Assembly (NCBI GenBank): GCA_036351435.1
Contig: JAZBPA010000221.1
Span: 1 to 5,249, forward strand
Reading direction: 5' to 3'
DNA: 5,249 bases
DNA from: JAAUQA01 sp036351435
Lineage (GTDB): Bacteria > Pseudomonadota > Gammaproteobacteria > Competibacterales > Competibacteraceae
Shown here: positions 1 through 5,249 of the stretch, piece by piece
Numbering within the stretch: the stretch's first letter is position 1
How the letters are laid out: every line of letters begins with the position of its first letter
Notes under the pieces: model-generated
Seen by the model: only the letters and a program-made list of their open reading frames with translations
The model's database searches: none
What the model was told of the DNA's origin: nothing
Translations under genes and position numbers: made by a program

Positions 1-3000
1 GATGGGCAACTCGAATTCGGTACGGTATGAGAGGCGAATATCGGCGCGCTTGTCGTTGGCATAATCACCTTCCGGTTGGCAATCGATGCTCATAGGAGTC
101 AAGCGTGCACGTAGACGGGTAAGCAGCGCATCGCGGCAAAAATTTTCCTCGCGCTGAGTGGGCTCTTTTTTAGTTTCGACGTTCCAAAAAGCGCGGAAAC
201 CGTCATCGTTTTCCTGGCGTAGTTCGCGTGCGATGTCGTCCAAATGATCCAGTGTTAATGCAGCAAGATCAGCGACACTGGTAGGCGCTTGGTTGGCAAG
301 CACCTGCGCGACCTCACGCGGCGATAAAAAACGAAACTGGCTTTCGCGTTGGCGAAGTGCTTGTCGGTGGCGCGCATCTTGAAGCAGATGTTTCAGCTTG
401 CTGAGAGAAGGTTGATCCAGCAGGCGGTTGATTTCCTGTGCGGCATCGGGTGTTCCCATTGAACTAAGACGATTTATCAGTGCACGCACTACATCGCCTT
501 TATAAAGTTCTCTGGATACGTCATGAACGCCTCTGGGTAATTCGATTTGCGCGTAGGGAGTAATCAACTCAATCATTTTGCCTGCCATCTTGGCGGATAA
601 CTCATTTTCAAGAGCGGTTTTGTCATGCGGATCAATCAGAAATTCCGCTAGATGTGTAGCGCGCACCTCCGACTTGCCTACGTAGCGCCACAGGTCGGTC
701 TCATTGCGATTTGGGTCAAGTAATGTGGCCGCAGCGTACCAATAAACCTTTTGGGCAACGTCCATGCCTTTCATGGCGAGTTTCTTTTCGAGAAGTAATT
801 TCAGTTCTGCTGATGTGTAGCGCAATGCAGCTTTAAGCAAATGTTTTAGATAAGGCAATTTTCCACTTCGCTTTCTGACTGGAAATGCCTCCAGCAACCT
901 GGGTACTACAAGGGTTGCAACGTGCTTATACTCCGGATTATGTTCAAGTGGATGAATACCATCTACATACTCTCTGCTGGACTTCAGGGTTGCACTTGCG
1001 TATTGAATCAGTACTTCTGCAACTAGGGTCGCACGTTGCCGCACCAAAAAGATAAACCACGCAGGCGTCTCGCCGACACCATAGGTCAACCGAAAAGCAA
1101 TCATCCGGCGCAAGGTTTCGTCGGGAAGGCGTTCGATTTCCCTCAGCCCATCTTGCCAACGCAAGCCCATACCGACGAGGCAAGGAAAACAGATACGGTA
1201 TTGACGATTCTTCAAATTGAGGTTGATGATCTCTTCAACTGTCGGTAGGTCGTTACGTTCCGGGCAAAGCCGAAATCCAGCTTCGGCGGCGGCTAAAACC
1301 TCGTCATTGTTTTCACAGTAATGTTTGAAGCGTTCCTTTGCGGTGTCACCAGGAATAAGGCCACTAGCAGAACTTGTCCATATACAGGCCAGTTCATGCA
1401 TTACATTTGGATGTGCAACGCCGGAGCGGATTTCAGAAAGGTGTTGAATAAGCCAGATGGTTCGCTGTCGTCTTTCTTTGATGCATTTATTCTCTCTTGA
1501 AATTTTTCTTTGAGCCTCCTCGGTTTGCCAGTTGGGGATCTCTTCGAAAAGTTCTGAATCAAGCCAGTGTTTTCGTTCGGGGTTAGAGACTCCCCAAGCT
1601 TCGAGGTGCTCAATCGAAAACCCAAAGTTCCCATCTTCATAAATAAGTGACCACACTGCTTCCTTAAGATGTTTCTTGGCAAGTTCTGCATTATCAGTTT
1701 GAGAAATCTGCTCAAGATGCCAACGACCTATGTCTTTTGGCCGTGGTGCGAAGCGTAGGCGGGCGGATTGAATGTGAATGCAAGGCCCAGGATCTTGATG
1801 CTTTTCACAAGCTGCATAACAAAGTGATAAGAGGGCTTTGTAACGTTCCGGTCGCGCGCCCAACCAATCTGCGATAACTTGGTGTCCATGCTCCTTGATT
1901 GTCATAAAACCGTTTTCATCAACGCCAATACCCAACCAAGCGAACAGGCGATTATCGGCAATAGTGTCGCCATAAATCGCAATCGCCTGAGTCAGTAACG
2001 CGCAGGCCATCTGATCAAATGGGCGTCTACGAGTACGAGACTCTGGATGATTAGTAAGTTCATCAAGAATCATAGGTAGGTGTGCTTCGGGGACCGACTC
2101 TATTAAATCATGCACCCAGAAAAGGTAATAAGCACCCAATAAATCAGACTTGCGTGCATGTAAATGTCGTAGTAGTTCTCTAGGTTCCAGGTGAGCCGGA
2201 TAGAGGTGACGTAACAACATACCAGCCATTTCATCATCGCGGTCAGTCACTCGACCATCGGTTATGTCATTTAGCAAGTTAATAGCCTCTTGCTGGTTAT
2301 CTATTAACTTGAGCCAGGCTTTGAGTGCATCCTCCCGCACGGCTGGCCAGCGTGTATCGTCGCGGATGATGCTCAACAAGGTCGGTGCGTATTTGGATTG
2401 CGCCCCCGCGTGGATAAGGATATGGATGGTGCAGTCGGCGAATGACTGACTGGCTTCATCCCGTTCGGGTGATTGCAGGATTACCATGAAGTCGTCGCTT
2501 AGTTCTGCATCGGCGAGCGCCCCCACTGAGTGCACCATCGAGATGCTACGCAGGAAGGCGGTGTAACGCTCAGCTTCACGGCGTAGTCCTTCCAGAATGC
2601 GCCGTTTGTCATCGGCCGGCATCGGTTTGACATCGCCATAAATAACCACCGTCAATGGATCGGCGTTTATTAGACAGGGTCTTGCTTTACGAGAACGCAA
2701 AGCAAACCAGCCGAAAAGTCCACGCAGTCCCGCGACCACCCTACCATCCGAGCCGAGCAGAAGATTCAATACCCGCTTTAGTGGTAATCCGTCCTTGTCA
2801 ATTCTTGACCCCAGCCAACGAGCCGCCAGGTATTCCGCAACGGTTCGATGGCTTGGCACAACAAGTTCTTCGGCTTCGAGACGGAATAACTTGCTGCCAA
2901 TAGCTTGAGATGCCATTTCAGGGTCGGGTGGCACGCAATCAATGAGTTCGGGAAATTGCTCGTTGGCGTTTGCCCTATCGAGGGCAAATCCTGTTTTATC

Positions 3001-3759
3001 GGAGAGCAACTGAACGGCGCACAATTGACCGGCGGCGTCGAGTAATTTCTCGACAAGAAGAGGGACGCTTCGGGTCTTGTCGCGGTGACGTTTGTTAACT
3101 TCTATTGCCAGCTTCTCACAGGCCAATTGATAAGTTTCATCGCGTGTTTTCGGCCAACGGCCCCCGTCAGACCCAATGGCCTCGACCAGCAATTCAAGCG
3201 TTTGTGGATTATCAAGCAAACCGGCAACACCGCGTTTTTCAGCCTCCTCTACAAAAGCGTGTGGGTTATGAAAGCCGTGGTTTTCTTGAAGAATGGTAAA
3301 GATGTCCTCATGATTCAGCGGCTCTAGCAACAGAACGGAGACTTTACCGTTAGGCGATGCGGCTTCGAGTTCAGCGCGATCTGTTGATCCGTACCAATCG
3401 GCGGCACGGCAGGCGATCCGGAATGGCGGATTGCCCAAGCGCTTGAGTTGTCGTTGAGCACGCAAAAGGGTGCTTTCGCTGCCGTTTCCCACACGCACCT
3501 CGTCGAGACCGTCAAGAAACAGCGTTTTGTCTCGCCAGTCGGGATCGATGTCGAGATGAATGAATACTTCGATACGGAGATATGTTCCGCCGCTCGCCTT
3601 GGCTTGCATTTTGAACGCTGTCGTTTTTCCCGCACCCGGTTCGCCGAGCAATACCCAGGCGACATCCGGACGAAAACTCTCCAAATTTTCTACCGGATTT
3701 TCGACCGGACTATCGGGCGGGTCAGGTATCTTTCGGACTCGTCGGGAAACTCGCAGCAT
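1..3759 (-). CDS. Giant NACHT/STAND-type NTPase, 3' end beyond window; putative C-terminal nuclease domain
   Basis: I translated the frame by hand: 1253 codons with no stop, running off the left edge, so the C-terminus is missing. The ATG at 3759 is chosen because a GGAG lies 7 bases upstream and the next Met is residue 51, past Walker A. The NTPase module comes almost immediately: Walker A GEPGAGKTT at 39-47 (K45), and Walker B LFLDGLDEVR at 80-89, with the DGLDE form typical of NACHT proteins. A sensor-like RIACRAADW follows at 114-122, then WPKTRDETYQLA at 202-213 and PSHRTVAEYLAA at 302-313, matching the H...EYLAA motif that closes many NACHT modules. Residues about 320-1190 look mostly helical, with HEAT-like stretches (for example 474-486), and match no domain I can name. 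Residues 1205-1253 (FCRDALL...ADIRLSY...ELPI) resemble the start of a PD-(D/E)XK nuclease fold; the expected ExK would lie past the edge. STAND NTPases commonly act as oligomerising sensors, often in phage defence. That role, and a cytoplasmic location (no signal peptide or membrane segment seen), are inferred here. Confidence 0.88.
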   Translation of the reverse strand, partial: MLRVSRRVRKIPDPPDSPVENPVENLESFRPDVAWVLLGEPGAGKTTAFKMQAKASGGTYLRIEVFIHLDIDPDWRDKTLFLDGLDEVRVGNGSESTLLRAQRQLKRLGNPPFRIACRAADWYGSTDRAELEAASPNGKVSVLLLEPLNHEDIFTILQENHGFHNPHAFVEEAEKRGVAGLLDNPQTLELLVEAIGSDGGRWPKTRDETYQLACEKLAIEVNKRHRDKTRSVPLLVEKLLDAAGQLCAVQLLSDKTGFALDRANANEQFPELIDCVPPDPEMASQAIGSKLFRLEAEELVVPSHRTVAEYLAARWLGSRIDKDGLPLKRVLNLLLGSDGRVVAGLRGLFGWFALRSRKARPCLINADPLTVVIYGDVKPMPADDKRRILEGLRREAERYTAFLRSISMVHSVGALADAELSDDFMVILQSPERDEASQSFADCTIHILIHAGAQSKYAPTLLSIIRDDTRWPAVREDALKAWLKLIDNQQEAINLLNDITDGRVTDRDDEMAGMLLRHLYPAHLEPRELLRHLHARKSDLLGAYYLFWVHDLIESVPEAHLPMILDELTNHPESRTRRRPFDQMACALLTQAIAIYGDTIADNRLFAWLGIGVDENGFMTIKEHGHQVIADWLGARPERYKALLSLCYAACEKHQDPGPCIHIQSARLRFAPRPKDIGRWHLEQISQTDNAELAKKHLKEAVWSLIYEDGNFGFSIEHLEAWGVSNPERKHWLDSELFEEIPNWQTEEAQRKISRENKCIKERRQRTIWLIQHLSEIRSGVAHPNVMHELACIWTSSASGLIPGDTAKERFKHYCENNDEVLAAAEAGFRLCPERNDLPTVEEIINLNLKNRQYRICFPCLVGMGLRWQDGLREIERLPDETLRRMIAFRLTYGVGETPAWFIFLVRQRATLVAEVLIQYASATLKSSREYVDGIHPLEHNPEYKHVATLVVPRLLEAFPVRKRSGKLPYLKHLLKAALRYTSAELKLLLEKKLAMKGMDVAQKVYWYAAATLLDPNRNETDLWRYVGKSEVRATHLAEFLIDPHDKTALENELSAKMAGKMIELITPYAQIELPRGVHDVSRELYKGDVVRALINRLSSMGTPDAAQEINRLLDQPSLSKLKHLLQDARHRQALRQRESQFRFLSPREVAQVLANQAPTSVADLAALTLDHLDDIARELRQENDDGFRAFWNVETKKEPTQREENFCRDALLTRLRARLTPMSIDCQPEGDYANDKRADIRLSYRTEFELPI
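3685..3708 (-). repeat. Two tandem 12-base units encoding PVEN-PVEN
   Basis: On the minus strand CCGGTCGAAAAT is followed directly by CCGGTAGAAAAT, one mismatch in 12. They encode residues 18-25 (PVENPVEN) of the STAND protein, in the proline-rich linker just before the P-loop domain. A small in-frame duplication is the simplest explanation; no function is implied. Confidence 0.7.
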
Positions 3760-3763
3760 CTCG

Positions 3764-5035
3764 TCACTCCAACCAGTCTTCGGTAGGACGCGACAAAAAT
3801 TCAGTGAGCGAAATACCCCCCTCACCAACCACTATTGAACGAGCTTGGGTAAACTTCCCTGCAAATACGCTCAAGCCCTTCGGTGGAGCAAAAGCAGTGC
3901 CGCTTTTGACTTCTATGGCAACCAGCTTTCGACCACTGGTCAGCACGAAGTCAACTTCGTTCGGGCTTTCTCGCCAATAGTGAATCTGGCAGTTGTCAGG
4001 TGCGGTGTTACAGAGATGTGCGCCAACGGCACTTTCGACCAAACGGCCCCAATAGGATCGATCACTCCTCGCATCGGCGAAGGTGTAGCCGGTGATCACT
4101 GAAATCAGTGCGGTATTAAGCACATTGAGTTTAGGGCTGGAAGATCGCTGGCGGTGCTTTTGTACGGCATATTTTTGCAGGCCGGTAAGCAAGCCGGCCT
4201 GTGAGAGCAAATCAAGATAATGGGCAAGGGTCACGGTATTGCCTGCACCCTGCAACTGTCCTTGTAATTTGATGTAGGAAATAATTTGTCCAGAGTACGC
4301 ACAACCCAACTCAAAAAGATTTCTGAGTAACGCAGGCTTGTCCACTCGCGTCATCTGGAGAATGTCTTTGTGGATATTGGGGAAAATCAGGGCGTCACGC
4401 ACATACTCACGCCAACGCCGTTCTTCGCGAATCAAGTGCGCTCCACCTGGATATCCCCCAAAGTAAAGATATTCATCAAGCAAAAAATCGAACGCTTCCT
4501 GCATCTCCGAATAAGACCAGTGATTCATGCGGATCAATTCGTAGCGTCCGGCCAAGCTTTCCGTTAACCCCTTCTGCATCAACCAGGGTGACGAACCGAG
4601 CAAGATGACATGCAGATTGAGACCCTCTGCACGATCAGCATCCCATAGACCTTTAACGACTTCAGACCAGCGGGGAATCTTCTGGACTTCGTCGATAGCC
4701 AGCACGAATCGCTCGTCACCTTGCAGCATCCTCGCTCTGGTGCGCGCCTGACTCCAGTGTTGCACAAGCCATTCAGGGGTGGGTTGAGAGCCAGGAATCG
4801 CTTGAGTTGCGAGCGCCGCCGTGCCAGGTAATGACGTAGTAAATGGGTCGGCAATATCCGTTAGTGGCTGGTCTGTCGAAACAAAATGACACGCATTCAC
4901 TGGTCGTTCACCCAGCACTTGGCGTACCAGAGTGCTCTTGCCGACTTGACGCGGACCGGCGACTACGATCATGAATGTAGGGGATTCGTAAAGGCGTTCC
5001 CTCAGAATTTGGGCCTGTTCTCGCTCGAATGTCAT
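3764..5035 (-). CDS. AAA_14/DUF4143 ATPase with PD-(D/E)XK-like C-terminal domain
   Basis: This is a complete 423-residue protein of the common AAA_14 plus DUF4143 family, at about the usual family length. The N-terminal P-loop domain has Walker A GPRQVGKST at 27-35 (K33), Walker B VLAIDEVQ at 111-118 (D115, E116) and a sensor-like strand HVILLGSSPWLM at 142-153. The family-typical GRYELIRMNHWSYSE (163-177) and YLYFGGYPGG (189-198) follow. The C-terminal domain keeps a full restriction-endonuclease-like set: E334 in GRLVESAVG, D362 in NEVDFVL, and E375/K377 in AIEVKSG. The biochemical role of this family is poorly defined; ATP hydrolysis is expected from the motifs, while nuclease activity is only suggested by them. 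The ATG at 5035 places the P-loop where family members usually have it, but no Shine-Dalgarno precedes it, because a 38-bp palindrome ends three bases upstream. The next Met (22) would cut into the P-loop strand. The stop is four bases before the STAND gene, so the two are almost certainly one operon. Confidence 0.93.
   Translation of the reverse strand: MTFEREQAQILRERLYESPTFMIVVAGPRQVGKSTLVRQVLGERPVNACHFVSTDQPLTDIADPFTTSLPGTAALATQAIPGSQPTPEWLVQHWSQARTRARMLQGDERFVLAIDEVQKIPRWSEVVKGLWDADRAEGLNLHVILLGSSPWLMQKGLTESLAGRYELIRMNHWSYSEMQEAFDFLLDEYLYFGGYPGGAHLIREERRWREYVRDALIFPNIHKDILQMTRVDKPALLRNLFELGCAYSGQIISYIKLQGQLQGAGNTVTLAHYLDLLSQAGLLTGLQKYAVQKHRQRSSSPKLNVLNTALISVITGYTFADARSDRSYWGRLVESAVGAHLCNTAPDNCQIHYWRESPNEVDFVLTSGRKLVAIEVKSGTAFAPPKGLSVFAGKFTQARSIVVGEGGISLTEFLSRPTEDWLE
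3767..3770 (-). promoter_or_regulatory. Shine-Dalgarno GGAG of the STAND gene, inside the end of the ATPase gene
   Basis: The minus strand reads GGTTGGAGTGACGAGATG. GGAG sits 7 bases before the ATG at 3759 and is formed by the last two sense codons of the ATPase gene (TTG GAG), directly before its TGA. A ribosome finishing the ATPase would cover this site, so translational coupling of the two genes is likely. It also fixes the STAND start. Confidence 0.75.
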
Positions 5036-5038
5036 GCG

Positions 5039-5076
5039 GTTTACGCTACTGAGTAAATTTACTCAGTAGCGTAAAC
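5039..5076. repeat. Perfect 38-bp palindrome abutting the ATPase start codon
   Basis: The left arm GTTTACGCTACTGAGTAAA (5039-5057) is followed directly by its exact reverse complement (5058-5076), giving 19-bp arms with no spacer and no mismatch. Its inner edge is only three bases upstream of the ATG at 5035. It therefore occupies the place of a normal ribosome binding site and contains no GGAG-like sequence. It has no T-run on either side, which argues against an intrinsic terminator. As DNA it could be an operator for a dimeric regulator, perhaps the operon's own product. As RNA it could fold into a hairpin blocking the start codon. It could also be a target or scar of a mobile element. The sequence does not decide between these. 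Confidence 0.97.
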
Positions 5077-5083
5077 GAGATTT

Positions 5084-5112
5084 AGGATAATCACAAGTTA
5101 TTGCTTTTGAAA
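5084..5112 (-). promoter_or_regulatory. Weak sigma70-like promoter candidate for the NTPase operon
   Basis: On the minus strand a TTTCAA (5112-5107) is followed after 17 bases by TATCCT (5089-5084). Spacing and location fit a promoter firing into the palindrome just before the ATPase gene. The hexamers match the consensus poorly (about 3 of 6 and 4 of 6), so this is only the best candidate in the 93-base gap. A start site about seven bases downstream of the -10 would fall at the outer edge of the palindrome, giving a leader made almost entirely of it. Confidence 0.25.
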
Positions 5113-5128
5113 GTTTCCTGCTTAGCAA

Positions 5129-5248
5129 TCACCGCAAATAAGTCCCATCTTCACCGATCTTACCCGGTCCATTCAGCACATAAATCCCTGCCGAGTTGCC
5201 ACGCACATGAAAGGAGATATGACCGTCGCCCACGTTGATGGTGTTGCC
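5129..5248 (-). CDS. C-terminal fragment of a probable GH13 alpha-amylase-family glycosidase (5' part beyond window)
   Basis: Reading leftwards from the right edge, 39 codons run in frame to a TGA at 5131-5129. They include the stretches INVGDGHISFHVRGN and SAGIYVLNGPGKIGEDG and end in TYLR. Alternating hydrophobic residues, Gly/Asn turns and the VLNGPGKIG-type ending recall the C-terminal beta-sandwich of GH13 alpha-amylase-like enzymes, which split alpha-1,4-glucans. The catalytic barrel lies outside the window, so this is recognition of a short tail by resemblance only. Another beta-rich secreted or carbohydrate-active protein is possible. The gene points the same way as the NTPase operon, but it is 93 bases away and has no obvious functional link to it. 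It probably belongs to the host's metabolic backbone next to an accessory insertion. Confidence 0.55.
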   Translation of the reverse strand, partial: GNTINVGDGHISFHVRGNSAGIYVLNGPGKIGEDGTYLR

Positions 5249-5249
5249 C

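Larger units (their letters stand above)
5036..5128. other. Intergenic region between the glycosidase-like gene and the NTPase operon
   Basis: This is the only non-coding stretch in the window. From right to left it holds about 50 AT-rich bases after the upstream gene's stop, the weak promoter candidate, the 38-bp palindrome and three bases before the ATPase start. I found no convincing intrinsic terminator for the upstream gene: the best stem (ATTGCT with AGCAAT, 5100-5105 and 5124-5129) is only 6 bp with an 18-base loop and no T-run. Confidence 0.85.

Noticed and set aside
1780..1821. Cys/His cluster in the STAND protein (C647, C651, H654, C660, H662) as a zinc site
   Set aside because: The spacing fits no zinc-binding pattern I know, and the surrounding sequence looks like ordinary helical repeats.
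944..3838. Many short open frames on both strands (for example 944-1183, 1401-1715, 2778-3056, 3085-3327, 3324-3665, 3448-3786, 3560-3838)
   Set aside because: All lie inside, or overlap almost entirely with, the continuous 1253-codon STAND frame, whose NACHT motifs are clear. None shows a recognisable domain.
4322..4331. CTGAGTAA inside the ATPase gene as a second half-site of the palindrome
   Set aside because: Only eight bases are shared, it lies within coding sequence and there is no inverted partner; this is likely chance.
3845..4854. Short frames inside the ATPase gene (3845-4102, 4370-4567, 4579-4854)
   Set aside because: They are shadows of the AAA_14/DUF4143 coding sequence, which has all family motifs in frame.
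5039..5076. Palindrome as an intrinsic terminator of the upstream glycosidase-like gene
   Set aside because: The stem is perfect but not GC-rich, has no loop, and is not followed by a T-run on either strand; it also abuts the next start codon.

Overview
The window carries one strongly supported biological unit: a two-gene, minus-strand operon of predicted NTPases. To its right lies the tail of an unrelated metabolic gene. All three genes read right to left. Base composition is balanced and there is no sign of low-GC foreign DNA. Together with the style of the proteins, this suggests a proteobacterium, possibly gammaproteobacterial. I cannot name the genus, and this placement is a low-confidence inference.

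Layout in transcription order (right to left). Positions 5249-5129 hold the last 39 codons of a gene resembling the C-terminal beta domain of a GH13 alpha-amylase-type enzyme. A 93-base intergenic stretch (5128-5036) follows. It contains a weak promoter candidate and a perfect 38-bp palindrome (5076-5039) that stops three bases before the next start codon. Positions 5035-3764 encode a complete 423-residue AAA_14/DUF4143 ATPase. It has intact Walker A and B motifs and a C-terminal restriction-endonuclease-like E...D...ExK motif. Four bases after its stop, at 3759, a very large gene begins and stays open to the left edge (at least 1253 codons). It is a NACHT/STAND-type NTPase with its nucleotide-binding module at the very N-terminus, about 850 residues of mostly helical sequence, and a C-terminal segment that looks like the start of a PD-(D/E)XK nuclease domain cut by the window edge.

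The two NTPase genes are probably translationally coupled, because the Shine-Dalgarno of the second lies inside the last codons of the first. The most interesting reading is that they form one functional module. A STAND protein usually acts as a sensor that oligomerises on recognising a trigger, here possibly with a C-terminal nuclease effector; the AAA_14/DUF4143 protein would be a partner or accessory ATPase. An antiphage or other conflict role is an inference from architecture only. Nothing in the window proves it. No RNA genes, CRISPR arrays, insertion sequences or attachment sites were seen.
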